From IMG/VR virus record IMGVR_UViG_3300042452_000147, positions 1-41,234 of that record: a stretch of 41,234 bases of DNA, one strand, 5' to 3'. Below the pieces are notes generated by a model. The model was not told where the DNA came from, ran no database searches, and saw only the letters and a list, made by a program, of their open reading frames with translations. Origin of the DNA: a virus. Shown here one piece after another: positions 1 through 7,040 of the stretch (positions within the stretch are counted from its first letter, which is position 1; every line of letters begins with the position of its first letter). Made by a program: the position numbers and the translations under genes.

Positions 1-1251
1 GGACGAGATGTCATCGGCGAGCGGTGCGTTTTGGTACTCCGCTTGGAAAGCCGACTCACCACGGTCGATGCGTAGATTCCATGCGTGTTGGATCGCCGTC
101 AGTTCGTCGTCATGTTTCCGCTCCGGCCACGCCACGCGAGACCCGGCGTCCATCGTCGCCTGATTCGCCCGATAGAAGGCGTCAGCTGCCGCAGTGCCTT
201 CACCGCTACGCTGCCCCTCTCGACGCATCTCGGAATACTGCCCCCACAGTTCATCCGCCGTCGGCCACTCGTAGACCAGCTTCGTACGCTCGCCCTGCCA
301 CGACGGATGACGCATCCGGTCCAGCAGCCGGTCAGCCAGGTCGTCAGGACGGATTACGGTAATCGTCGCCAAGCCGGCGATCTTCTTGCCGGGACCGGCG
401 AGACCGAGGATGGCACCGGAAAGAATCTTTTCCCTTGCAGCGACCTGCGAAGGGGATGCAGCCGACTCGTCAGTCTGACAGTCGTCGATGAGCACCAGCG
501 ACGGACGCACGGACTTCCCGTCTGGGCGAGTGTGCTTGATGCCACGGATGCGCCCCGTGATGCCAGCAACTCGAACGGCAGCACCAGCACACGGAGAGCT
601 GGGTATCCACGGCATCGTCACCGTGTCGGACGTCCACTCAATCGACGTGGGCTTGCCCTTGTACGTCTGGCCGTGCGCCCGCTGGGCGATGCGATCAAGG
701 CTCTGAATCGGGTAGATAGCCTCTGGGAAGTCAGCCGCCAGAAGCTCGTTCGTCTCAACCTGTGCCTTGAGACTATCAAGCTGCGATTGGGCAATTGCTG
801 CGTCAGAGCCAATCAGCATCACGAAAGACGAGTGGCCGTAGAGAATCGCCCACAGGCAAGCCCATTCGCACATGGTTGACTTGCCGCTTCCACGAGGCAT
901 GGCAAACGCAAACAGTTCGCCACGCAATACGGCTGCTTCGATTTTGGCGATAGCAAGCAGATGGTCTGGCGACCACGATAGAGCGAACGTCTCACGCCCG
1001 TAGGTCTCGCAGAACTTCCGAAAGTCCGTGCGGCACGCATCACGCCTGGCCTGGTCCGCAACCTGCGGAATCTCGCCTATGTCACGGCCCGCCTCCGACA
1101 TCCGAGCCGACCGCTCGGTCATCCTGTCCTTGTGGGCTTCGTAGGCGTCCCTGTCGCCGCCCATCCTGCGACGAATCGCACGAACGTCCCGCAGCTGCTC
1201 CTTCAGCTTCTTTTCAGCCTCGGCGGCTTTCTTGAGACGGTCGTCAGCCAT
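1..1251 (-). CDS. terL: Phage terminase large subunit, C-terminus beyond left edge
   Basis: This frame stays open from an ATG at 1251 to the left edge (417 codons seen). The product is the DNA-packaging motor: an ATPase that translocates phage DNA into the prohead, usually with a C-terminal nuclease, which is not in the window. Visible are a charged N-terminal coiled region (about 1-70), a Walker A motif PRGSGKST at 119-126, a hydrophobic Walker B strand ending in Asp-Asp at 252-257, a likely coupling motif around 294-300 and an FQAEYQN motif at 402-408 typical of phage terminases. It starts 3 nt after the stop of the ParB-methyltransferase gene, so the two are probably cotranscribed. The family call is firm; the exact terminase subgroup is not. 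Confidence 0.93.
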   Translation of the reverse strand, partial: MADDRLKKAAEAEKKLKEQLRDVRAIRRRMGGDRDAYEAHKDRMTERSARMSEAGRDIGEIPQVADQARRDACRTDFRKFCETYGRETFALSWSPDHLLAIAKIEAAVLRGELFAFAMPRGSGKSTMCEWACLWAILYGHSSFVMLIGSDAAIAQSQLDSLKAQVETNELLAADFPEAIYPIQSLDRIAQRAHGQTYKGKPTSIEWTSDTVTMPWIPSSPCAGAAVRVAGITGRIRGIKHTRPDGKSVRPSLVLIDDCQTDESAASPSQVAAREKILSGAILGLAGPGKKIAGLATITVIRPDDLADRLLDRMRHPSWQGERTKLVYEWPTADELWGQYSEMRREGQRSGEGTAAADAFYRANQATMDAGSRVAWPERKHDDELTAIQHAWNLRIDRGESAFQAEYQNAPLADDISS

Positions 1252-1254
1252 GCA

Positions 1255-2367
1255 CTACTTCGCCTTCGGCTTCTTCGCTGGCGTTTCAAGTTCTGCCTTC
1301 TTGCCGGTCAGCGTCTCCCACCGCTTGACGATCACGTCGCAATACTGCGGGCTGATCTCCATGCCGTAGCACTTGCGGCCAAGCTGCTCGGCGGCGATCA
1401 GCGTGGTGCCAGAGCCGAGGAAGGGGTCGAACACGTCGCCGCCTGCGTAAGAAAGACACCACGCAATGAGACCGACGGGCTTTTGTGTCGGGTGCTCCTT
1501 GTCGTAGGACGTGACAGATAGGCGAAACATTTTTGCTGGGGTGTCGACGTTAGTCCATGCCATCTCGCACATCGCCAGAGTCAAGTCTTCTGGCTGTTTC
1601 TTGTCCCACACGAAAAAACCTTTCGCGGGCGGCAGATCGAAGTAGTTGCCACCCCACACGATCGACTGTGAAACAGATTCAACGAACGCTCTCGGCTCGA
1701 CCGGCTTTGCATCCCAATCGGCTTTCGCGTGCTTTTGCCTGACCGGATTGGACGCAATACCGATGCCGTAAGGCGGATCGGTGACCATGCAGTTCGCCTT
1801 CGCCCCAGCCATCAGCCGCTCCACATCTTCCGCCTTCGTCGAGTCGCCGCAGAGAAGGCGATGCTCTCCGAGAATCCAGAGGTCGCCAGGCTTCGTGATC
1901 GGATCGACCGGCGGCTCGGGCACCTCGTCCTCGACGATCTCCTTGTCGCCGTCCTGATAGAGCCCAGCGTCTTCGGCTAGGTCTGAAAGCATCTGCTGCA
2001 ACTCAGGCGAGCCGGTATCGACTTCACGCAGGATGGCGTCCAGCTTGGCTGCGTCTGATTCCGCCATTGCAGCCAGCGGGTCAAGGGTCGCAAGCACCTT
2101 GTCGCCCTCGGCTTCGTTCACGTCGAGGACGAGCACAGGCAGGATTTGGTCGCCCATCGTCTCGACGCGAAGATGCCCGTCTAGGAGCATCAGCGTGCCG
2201 TCCTCCAGTTCGCGGGCAAGCACGGCGTCCGCAATACCTACCTCGGCCAGAACGCCCTTCAGAGCGTCAGCCTGGGCCTTTGGATGCGTCCGCCAGTTCT
2301 TCGGATTGGGTCGCAATTCGGAGGCAGGAACACGGCGAAGCTCGCTGATTCTGTCACGGATTTTCAT
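1255..2367 (-). CDS. ParB-like domain fused to a DNA N6/N4 methyltransferase
   Basis: 370 aa. Residues 10-100 resemble a ParB/sulfiredoxin-type domain (LDGHLRVE at 62-69). Residues 160-355 are an amino-methyltransferase with the catalytic DPPY at 197-200, HPTQKP at 292-297 and the SAM-binding DPFLGSGTT at 314-322; DPPY before FxGxG is the beta-class order. It should transfer a methyl group from SAM to adenine N6 or cytosine N4 in DNA. Such ParB-methyltransferase fusions are frequent in phages, where they may protect phage DNA or mark packaging sites. It sits directly upstream of terL with a 3-nt gap. No strong Shine-Dalgarno precedes the ATG. The Lys-rich tail (361-370) may aid DNA binding. 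Confidence 0.92.
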   Translation of the reverse strand: MKIRDRISELRRVPASELRPNPKNWRTHPKAQADALKGVLAEVGIADAVLARELEDGTLMLLDGHLRVETMGDQILPVLVLDVNEAEGDKVLATLDPLAAMAESDAAKLDAILREVDTGSPELQQMLSDLAEDAGLYQDGDKEIVEDEVPEPPVDPITKPGDLWILGEHRLLCGDSTKAEDVERLMAGAKANCMVTDPPYGIGIASNPVRQKHAKADWDAKPVEPRAFVESVSQSIVWGGNYFDLPPAKGFFVWDKKQPEDLTLAMCEMAWTNVDTPAKMFRLSVTSYDKEHPTQKPVGLIAWCLSYAGGDVFDPFLGSGTTLIAAEQLGRKCYGMEISPQYCDVIVKRWETLTGKKAELETPAKKPKAK

Positions 2368-2498
2368 GGCTCAGAACGGCTCCAGAAGGGGCGAGAACAA
2401 AGAAAGAAAGTGTGATAAATGGCAAGCTCGCCGTGGAGGCTAGAAGCGAAAAACGCCGGGAGAACCTAAAAAAATCGCTGGACGTGCGGGCGGGAATG

Positions 2499-2556
2499 CC
2501 TTGTTTTCTAGGCTTTTTCGCACTTCACGCACGTTTTGCCCTTGTTTTCTAGGCTT
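2499..2556. repeat. 17-bp direct repeat pair downstream of the PD-(D/E)XK gene
   Basis: CCTTGTTTTCTAGGCTT occurs at 2499-2515 and again at 2540-2556, 41 bp apart. The second copy ends 1 bp before the stop codon of the nuclease-like gene. The surrounding 190-bp gap (2368-2557) has no convincing gene and is more AT-rich than its neighbours. The role is unknown. Confidence 0.8.
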
Positions 2557-2557
2557 G

Positions 2558-3079
2558 TCAGAACAAAAGCATCTGTTCGCTAGCAAACTCGCCACGCTTG
2601 CCCTCAACGACTGACCATGCGTCGCGCCACTTTGCGTGACGATCTCTGACGAAGCATCCGCAGACCATCTCCTGAAACTGAGGGCAGCGAAATTCTTTGA
2701 CAGGAATGAAGTATCGCTCATCAAAGGACGCAAGATGGACAGCCAATACATCAAAATCTTCTAGCGAATATCGTCTGCATGTAGAGCCAACTACGGGACG
2801 CACGGGCCGGACATCAACCGTTCCCTTTGTTGACCCGCTGCTTTTCGCTTGTACTCGATAGCCATTAATGACCAAGTCATACGGAAGTTTCTTGTGTGAC
2901 ACATTTTCAAAGTCAAACCCGGCTTTGGCTGCTTGATCTGCTAGCCAATCCTCGAACAGAAAACCTCCCATTGCCGTCATGAGACGTCCTGCGGCATCTG
3001 GCCTATCAAGAAATGCAAGCATCGCTGCGACGAGCGCCTGCTTTTGATCTTCGCCAAATGTGACAAGCTCACGACTCAC
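2558..3079 (-). CDS. PD-(D/E)XK nuclease-like protein
   Basis: 173 aa. The pattern is that of small PD-(D/E)XK proteins similar to group I intron-associated or Holliday-junction-type nucleases: a helix with Glu43 (GGFLFEDW), then Asp68 (YDLVI) and the Q77-x-K79 strand (VQAKS), followed by YSLEDFDVLAVHL and a YFIPV strand at 123-127. These are the expected metal-binding and core positions, so endonuclease activity is plausible. The ATG overlaps the rusA stop as ATGA (3076-3079), implying translational coupling. It could be a free-standing homing-type nuclease, a restriction partner for one of the methyltransferases, or a repair nuclease. The fold call is moderately sure; the role is unknown. 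Confidence 0.6.
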   Translation of the reverse strand: MSRELVTFGEDQKQALVAAMLAFLDRPDAAGRLMTAMGGFLFEDWLADQAAKAGFDFENVSHKKLPYDLVINGYRVQAKSSGSTKGTVDVRPVRPVVGSTCRRYSLEDFDVLAVHLASFDERYFIPVKEFRCPQFQEMVCGCFVRDRHAKWRDAWSVVEGKRGEFASEQMLLF

Positions 3080-3474
3080 TGCACCCTCACCGTTGTTCTC
3101 GCCTCATCGCCCCACGACTTTTCCACGATCAGTCGCCGCACATTCGTGTCGTCGAACAAATCCTTCAGCGAGTCGAGGCACGCCTTCGCCACGTTGTCTA
3201 CATCCGCTCTTGGCAACGCTGGTGCTGACGCTTTCACGCCACGCTTTGTCATGTGCGATTTCGGACGTGCGAACACAGCGTCAATGATCACTTCGATTGG
3301 CTCGCTCACTGGCAGCAGCCCTGCATCAATCGCCGCACGCAATACGCCTTCGCGGTACGCATGCACTGGATGCTTCGACGGCACGTACGCTCTGGCGAAG
3401 CCGCCGCGCGTGCTGACTCGCACTCGTGGCTGTGGCACTGGGTCGCCCGGCACTGTGAACGTGATCGGCTTCAT
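3076..3474 (-). CDS. rusA: RusA-family Holliday junction resolvase
   Basis: 132 aa, a normal length for RusA (about 120). The N-terminus TFTVPGDPVPQPRVR is the family's opening strand. The acidic cluster RADVDN at 89-94 (Asp91, Asp93), Lys97 and Asp101 match the catalytic Asp/Lys set of RusA. It resolves four-way DNA junctions during phage replication and recombination, before packaging. It fits with the Sak4-like, SSB-like and helicase genes further upstream. The stop overlaps the start of the next gene as ATGA. Confidence 0.9.
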   Translation of the reverse strand: MKPITFTVPGDPVPQPRVRVSTRGGFARAYVPSKHPVHAYREGVLRAAIDAGLLPVSEPIEVIIDAVFARPKSHMTKRGVKASAPALPRADVDNVAKACLDSLKDLFDDTNVRRLIVEKSWGDEARTTVRVQ

Positions 3475-3495
3475 GCACCGATCATCGCAGGAGCG

Positions 3496-3699
3496 TCAAG
3501 CAAACCACGACGAGTGGATGATCTCGAAGTGCCGCATCACCTGTCGCACATGGTTCCCCTCGTGTATCTCGTCCAGCGCGTACGCATGAATGACCGCACC
3601 ATTGGCGAGGTAGTAAATGGCGACGCCCACTTGGACGGGCCGCAAAGCGCCGTCCAGTGGGCCGCCGAGAAACTCAACCGTGATCCAGTGCGTGCTCAT
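3496..3699 (-). CDS. Small conserved-looking phage protein, unknown function
   Basis: 67 aa with no recognisable catalytic motif. It begins with a short beta strand (WITVEFLGGPLDGA) of a kind common in small phage proteins, followed by HFEIIHSSW near the end. Its ATG overlaps the stop of the preceding secreted-protein gene (ATGA at 3696-3699) and it lies 21 nt before rusA, so it belongs to the same transcript. Function unknown. Confidence 0.7.
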   Translation of the reverse strand: MSTHWITVEFLGGPLDGALRPVQVGVAIYYLANGAVIHAYALDEIHEGNHVRQVMRHFEIIHSSWFA

Positions 3700-4001
3700 T
3701 CGTAGCGAATCACAGCGAACCAGCCACGCGGACCACGAGCGACTGCCTTTTCCACGATGCGGTATCGCCCGTAGTAGCAGCAGTTCCGCAGCGCCGCATC
3801 CGGCGACGACGACGAGAAGCCGATGCCCTCACGCCTGCCACCAGCGGTGCCGCAGTGACGCAGCACGCCTGAGCGTGCCATGATCTCGGCGTCCTGCTGG
3901 GCAGATGTGATGTTCACCCGTCGTGCGTTGATCACGACGTTGTCCGCATTCGCCACAACGCCACAGAACGCCAGAGCCACAACCATGCAAATCCTTCGCA
4001 T
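3696..4001 (-). CDS. Small exported protein with NCCYYG motif
   Basis: 101 aa. Residues 1-19 form a classical signal peptide (basic MRR, hydrophobic core, cleavage expected after VANA). The mature part has a GFSSSSPDAALRNCCYYG stretch with two adjacent Cys and ends in RGWFAVIRY. I associate this layout with small secreted planctomycete proteins, from memory only. A GAAAGGAC Shine-Dalgarno lies about 8 nt before the ATG, so this is probably the first gene of the rusA group. A secreted protein inside a replication/packaging block is odd; a role in superinfection exclusion or host-surface change is only a guess. Confidence 0.75.
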   Translation of the reverse strand: MRRICMVVALAFCGVVANADNVVINARRVNITSAQQDAEIMARSGVLRHCGTAGGRREGIGFSSSSPDAALRNCCYYGRYRIVEKAVARGPRGWFAVIRYE

Positions 4002-4067
4002 ATCGTCCGTCCTTTCGACTAGTGAAAGCCGCTCCGTGCGGCACTGCGAATCACACTAGCGAGCGTG

Positions 4068-4382
4068 TCAACTCAAAGCGGTAAAGCGAAATCCATCCCA
4101 CGAGTATTTCGGGGCGATGACTCGCTCTGTCTTTGGCACTGCTGGCGGCTCTCGCCGTGCTATGCACTCAGCCGCACGCTCTTTGATCTGCTCTGGCGTC
4201 GGATCGTCTTCCTGTGGTCCGTGGTGGCACCGAGGACGTCGCGGCAGGCCGTGACGTTTCCGTAGCTTTTCGACGTAGCCGGCTGAGCAGCCCAAGGCGG
4301 CGGCAATCTCTACATGAGTATTGCCAGCCGCCCAGAGCCGCTTCAGCACGTTCTTGTCGTAGACAAGTCGCCAAACTCCCAT
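4068..4382 (-). CDS. Helix-turn-helix DNA-binding protein
   Basis: 104 aa from the ATG at 4382, which overlaps the dnaN stop by one base (TGATG); a start upstream inside dnaN is less likely. Residues 6-45 (LKRLWAAGNTHVEIAAALGC then GYVEKLRKRHGL) fit a homeodomain-like HTH with a recognition helix and a basic end. The rest is charged with no clear fold. It may be a transcription regulator or a terminase-small-subunit-like DNA binder. The 66-bp gap downstream (4002-4067) has no gene. Confidence 0.7.
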   Translation of the reverse strand: MGVWRLVYDKNVLKRLWAAGNTHVEIAAALGCSAGYVEKLRKRHGLPRRPRCHHGPQEDDPTPEQIKERAAECIARREPPAVPKTERVIAPKYSWDGFRFTALS

Positions 4383-5503
4383 CAGGCATCCACCGCCAGT
4401 GGCATGATCACGCCCGTGTTGTCGCCGCACCGCAAGATCACCGCCGACTGTGCGTCAACGGCTTCGACTTCAACCTCTGGCTCGGCTTCGCTGTCGATGC
4501 CGCCAAGCCATTGCTGGACGAACAACGGGTCCAGCTTGACCGTCGCCTTGTCACCGGCTTCCACGACGTCGCAGGTGACGCTTGATTCGCCCTTCTCGCT
4601 GCTCTGGCCGTGCAGCCAGATGCCGTCGCCAGAGAACACGAACTGCACACCTTTGCTCTCATCGCTGGTCACGATGGCTGCGGCCCGCGTCGCTGCCAGC
4701 AGATCCGCACGGCTGACCGTGGTTGCCTTGGCGTCGCGATCCGGCAGCGTGTCACGCCAGCGAGGGTATCGACCGTCAAGTAGACGAGCCGTGACGGTAG
4801 CGTTGCCAATTGTGGCGACGATCTCGTTCTTGGTTGCCTCCAGCTGAACGCTGGCATCACCGCACCCAGCTGCGAGCCGTGCGATGATTGCCATCGCACG
4901 AGCCGGAACGAGCGTCTGCGAGTCGTCAACCGCAAGGTCGTGCTCGCAGTTCACGCACGAGAGCCGGCGACCGTCCGTGGCAACAAACGTGACAACCTCG
5001 CCTTTGACTTCCACGAGCACCGCACCGAGAGCGTAGCGGCTCGACTCGTCGTCCACGGCGAACACGACACCTTTGACGGCACGGCAGAACTGGTCAACCG
5101 GGAGCCGCGTGACAGGCTTCGCACCGTCAACGCTCCACGCGGGATACTCGCCAGCGTCCTCGGTTGGCAGCGTCCACTCGCCACGCCCAGCCTTGATGAC
5201 GCATGACGACTCGTCAGGCGTAATCGTGATTTCATCGCCCGTGAAACTGCCAAGGATGGCGGAAAAGCGATCCTTTGGCAGCAGGAAATTGATGCCGGGG
5301 GGGGCGGTTTCCAGCGTGACGTCGATTCGCACGTCACCGTCACTCCCAGACAGAACCCCGCCCGATAGGAGCACGCTCTGGTAGATGGGACGTGGCGACC
5401 TTGTCGGCACCGCCTGGCCCACGGCTGCGAGAGCCGCCTTGAGTTCCGGTGCTGACAGGCTGATGCCACCAGCCTTCGTCTTTCGTTCCTTCGTCATTGT
5501 CAT
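4382..5503 (-). CDS. dnaN: DNA polymerase III beta subunit (sliding clamp)
   Basis: 373 aa, the normal clamp length. The sequence shows the three-fold repeated clamp architecture: an N-terminal domain (ISLSAPELKAALAAV), a middle domain (VVFAVDDESSRYALGAVLVE and FVATDGRRLS) and a C-terminal domain ending in a MPL motif. It forms a ring on DNA and tethers the polymerase. I set the start at 5503 because GAAAGGATG lies just upstream with 7-nt spacing. No DNA polymerase gene is visible here, so the clamp probably recruits host Pol III. A C8 homopolymer (plus-strand G8, 5297-5304) lies in the coding sequence. Confidence 0.92.
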   Translation of the reverse strand: MTMTKERKTKAGGISLSAPELKAALAAVGQAVPTRSPRPIYQSVLLSGGVLSGSDGDVRIDVTLETAPPGINFLLPKDRFSAILGSFTGDEITITPDESSCVIKAGRGEWTLPTEDAGEYPAWSVDGAKPVTRLPVDQFCRAVKGVVFAVDDESSRYALGAVLVEVKGEVVTFVATDGRRLSCVNCEHDLAVDDSQTLVPARAMAIIARLAAGCGDASVQLEATKNEIVATIGNATVTARLLDGRYPRWRDTLPDRDAKATTVSRADLLAATRAAAIVTSDESKGVQFVFSGDGIWLHGQSSEKGESSVTCDVVEAGDKATVKLDPLFVQQWLGGIDSEAEPEVEVEAVDAQSAVILRCGDNTGVIMPLAVDA

Positions 5504-5603
5504 TCCGCACATCCTTTCGCAGAGAAGTCCCAACCAAAATGCCAGCCGTGAACGTCACGGCGTGGAGAACCGAACCGATGAAAATGAATGCGAAGTCGCT
5601 CAT
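5340..5603 (-). CDS. Possible small membrane protein overlapping the 5' end of dnaN
   Basis: 87 codons starting at an ATGA overlap with the cytosine methyltransferase stop (5600-5603). The first 28 residues form a convincing membrane segment (FAFIFIGSVLHAVTFTAGIL). The tail is hydrophilic and reads through 164 nt of dnaN in another frame. The 97-nt space before dnaN plus the coupling signal argue for translation. The long overlap argues against constraint on its C-terminus. No family recognised. Confidence 0.4.
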   Translation of the reverse strand: MSDFAFIFIGSVLHAVTFTAGILVGTSLRKDVRNDNDEGTKDEGWWHQPVSTGTQGGSRSRGPGGADKVATSHLPERAPIGRGSVWE

Positions 5604-6589
5604 GACGTCATCCTCGCTTCCGCTGCAAGGATCGCCCGCCCGATGACTTCGACAACTTGCGGGACGACGGCGTTGCCGAGGCATCTAAGGCGGTCCACCC
5701 GTGAGGGAATCCCATGAGCCACTCGACCCACGTCGGGTTCAGACTCCCACCAGCCACTGCGTTCAGCGGCAAGCTGTTCCGCTGGTGTTGGCTCGGGGCG
5801 CCGTTGTTGCTGGCGTCCTGCACGGTTGGCGTTGGGTACATCGCCACCTTGACGGCTTGGTTGAGCGTCAACCCAAAGCCGTTGCCGTTCTTGTTCTTTT
5901 CCTTGCACCGCTCTCGTCTCGCAAGCAGTGCAGGAACGTCCGCAATGTCGAAGCCGTGCGCAGTCGGAGTCGGCCACATTCGATAACCGTGCGTATGTTC
6001 TGCCGCAACCTGCGTCGCCAGTGGACACTGGCGACGCAGGTGCAGCCGCTTGGCCTCGTTCAACAGCGCTGGCAGCGATGCTGCCGCCGATGGGTTCGCA
6101 ACGGGCGTTGCCCACAATCCAGATCCGTTCGCGTCTGTGCGGAGCACCAACGGCTGAAGCCGGTATGCAATGCCATTCCGCATCAAACCCGATTTCGGCC
6201 AAGTCGCCGAGAACGGTTCCGAGCCCTCTAGCAGTGAGAGCTGGGACGTTTTCGATGACCACCCATCGAGGCCGAACTGTGCGAATGATCCGAGCAAAAT
6301 CGTTCCAAAGACCGGACCTCTCGCCTGCGAGTCCTGCCCCCTTGCCAGCGACGCTGATGTCTTGGCAGGGGAAGCCGCCGCAGATGAGATCGACGCTGAA
6401 ATCCTGTGTGTGTGTGTGTGTTGGCGGGAAGGTTCGCACGTCGTCGTGTTTGGGCACGTCGGGCCAGTGCTTGTTGAGGACTGCTCTTGCATACGGGTCA
6501 ATCTCCACTTGCCACTTGCACGTCATTCCGGCCCGCTCAAGACCGAGCGAAAAGCCACCAATCCCTGCGAACAGTTCGCCAAACGTCAC
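5600..6589 (-). CDS. DNA (cytosine-5) methyltransferase
   Basis: 329 aa with the ordered C5-methyltransferase motifs: FAGIGG (motif I, 7-12), the catalytic PCQ with Cys75 (motif IV), ENV at 113-115 (motif VI), a RRERIW motif VIII at 152-157 and GNAVVP (motif IX/X region) at 305-310. It methylates cytosine C5 using SAM. The target-recognition region (about 165-290) is low in recognisable structure. A (TG)8 repeat at 6405-6420 encodes a Thr-His run (56-61) between motifs I and IV, so slippage there would inactivate the enzyme. The ATG overlaps the upstream stop (ATGA, 6586-6589). The +1 frame over the same DNA is also protein-like (separate entry). Confidence 0.93.
   Translation of the reverse strand: MTFGELFAGIGGFSLGLERAGMTCKWQVEIDPYARAVLNKHWPDVPKHDDVRTFPPTHTHTQDFSVDLICGGFPCQDISVAGKGAGLAGERSGLWNDFARIIRTVRPRWVVIENVPALTARGLGTVLGDLAEIGFDAEWHCIPASAVGAPHRRERIWIVGNARCEPIGGSIAASAVERGQAAAPASPVSTGDAGCGRTYARLSNVADSDCARLRHCGRSCTACETRAVQGKEQERQRLWVDAQPSRQGGDVPNANRAGRQQQRRPEPTPAEQLAAERSGWWESEPDVGRVAHGIPSRVDRLRCLGNAVVPQVVEVIGRAILAAEARMTS
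5608..6501 (-). CDS. Protein-like out-of-frame ORF within the cytosine methyltransferase gene
   Basis: This +1-frame ORF (297 codons) lies wholly inside the C5 methyltransferase gene. From about 6300 to 5608 its translation contains motifs I recognise from phage proteins often annotated beside cytosine methyltransferases: FSATWPKSGLMRNG, two W/YPTPT motifs (MWPTPTA, MYPTPTV) and LNPTWVEWLMGFPHGWT. The part upstream of about 6300 looks like a shadow. It could be translated separately or by frameshifting, or only reflect a relative that uses this frame. No ribosome-binding site was found for it. Confidence 0.35.
   Translation of the reverse strand: MTRMQEQSSTSTGPTCPNTTTCEPSRQHTHTHRISASISSAAASPAKTSASLARGQDSQARGPVFGTILLGSFAQFGLDGWSSKTSQLSLLEGSEPFSATWPKSGLMRNGIAYRLQPLVLRTDANGSGLWATPVANPSAAASLPALLNEAKRLHLRRQCPLATQVAAEHTHGYRMWPTPTAHGFDIADVPALLARRERCKEKNKNGNGFGLTLNQAVKVAMYPTPTVQDASNNGAPSQHQRNSLPLNAVAGGSLNPTWVEWLMGFPHGWTALDASATPSSRKLSKSSGGRSLQRKRG
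6405..6420. repeat. (TG)8 dinucleotide tract in the methyltransferase gene
   Basis: Eight perfect TG repeats encoding alternating Thr-His in the minus-strand methyltransferase, between motifs I and IV. Gain or loss of one unit shifts the frame. This is the classic arrangement for slipped-strand phase variation. Confidence 0.85.
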
Positions 6590-6777
6590 AGCCCCACCTC
6601 CGTCTTCTCAATGACGCTTGCCAGCCGCACGCAACGCTCTAGCGTCGCCTCCAGCGAACGTGCAGCAGTCTCAATGAGAATCCGGTCGTCGTCGCTGATG
6701 TCGTCGTCCCACGCACGACTCATCAACGCCTGGACGACATCGAGCGGTGCCGGGAGGTAGTGCCACTGCTGGCTCAT
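6586..6777 (-). CDS. Small hypothetical protein
   Basis: 63 aa, acidic in the middle (DDDISDDDR) and otherwise helical with an amphipathic ARSLEATLERCVRLASVIE segment. It is bracketed by ATGA overlaps on both sides (6586-6589 and 6774-6777), which is strong evidence that it is translated in a chain between the LexA-like gene and the methyltransferase. No family recognised. Confidence 0.7.
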   Translation of the reverse strand: MSQQWHYLPAPLDVVQALMSRAWDDDISDDDRILIETAARSLEATLERCVRLASVIEKTEVGL

Positions 6778-7040
6778 GCGTCACCGCCGATCATCGCCAT
6801 GCCAAGCGGCGTCAGCTTCAGAGTGCGGGCCTGCCCAGGCTCACGAGTCACAACGCCTTTGCGCTCCAGCGACCGCAAGTGCGTGGACGTGGCGGCACTT
6901 GGGCTTCGCCATCCGTAGTGGCAACCGACTTGCCTGTACGTCGGCGGGTAGCCGTGCGTGTCAATGAAACCGGCAATCCACTGAAGGATGTCCAATTGCC
7001 TGGGAGTTAATGTTGGGGGCGCGTCAATCGTCGTACTCAT
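6774..7040 (-). CDS. LexA-type winged-helix DNA-binding protein
   Basis: 88 aa. LTPRQLDILQWIAGFIDTHG followed by YPPTYRQVG and a recognition segment ending HLRSLERKGVVTREPG is the N-terminal DNA-binding domain of LexA. The C-terminal serine peptidase/dimerisation domain is absent, so RecA-stimulated self-cleavage is not expected. It probably regulates phage or host transcription, and could compete at SOS-like boxes. It is coupled by ATGA overlaps to the genes on both sides. Whether it binds the CTAACG-N4-CGTTAG operators at 15081-16121 is open. Confidence 0.8.
   Translation of the reverse strand: MSTTIDAPPTLTPRQLDILQWIAGFIDTHGYPPTYRQVGCHYGWRSPSAATSTHLRSLERKGVVTREPGQARTLKLTPLGMAMIGGDA

Noticed and set aside
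2440-2754. 104-codon minus-strand open frame overlapping the PD-(D/E)XK gene
   Set aside because: It is out of frame with the nuclease-like gene, has no ribosome-binding site and no protein-like pattern.
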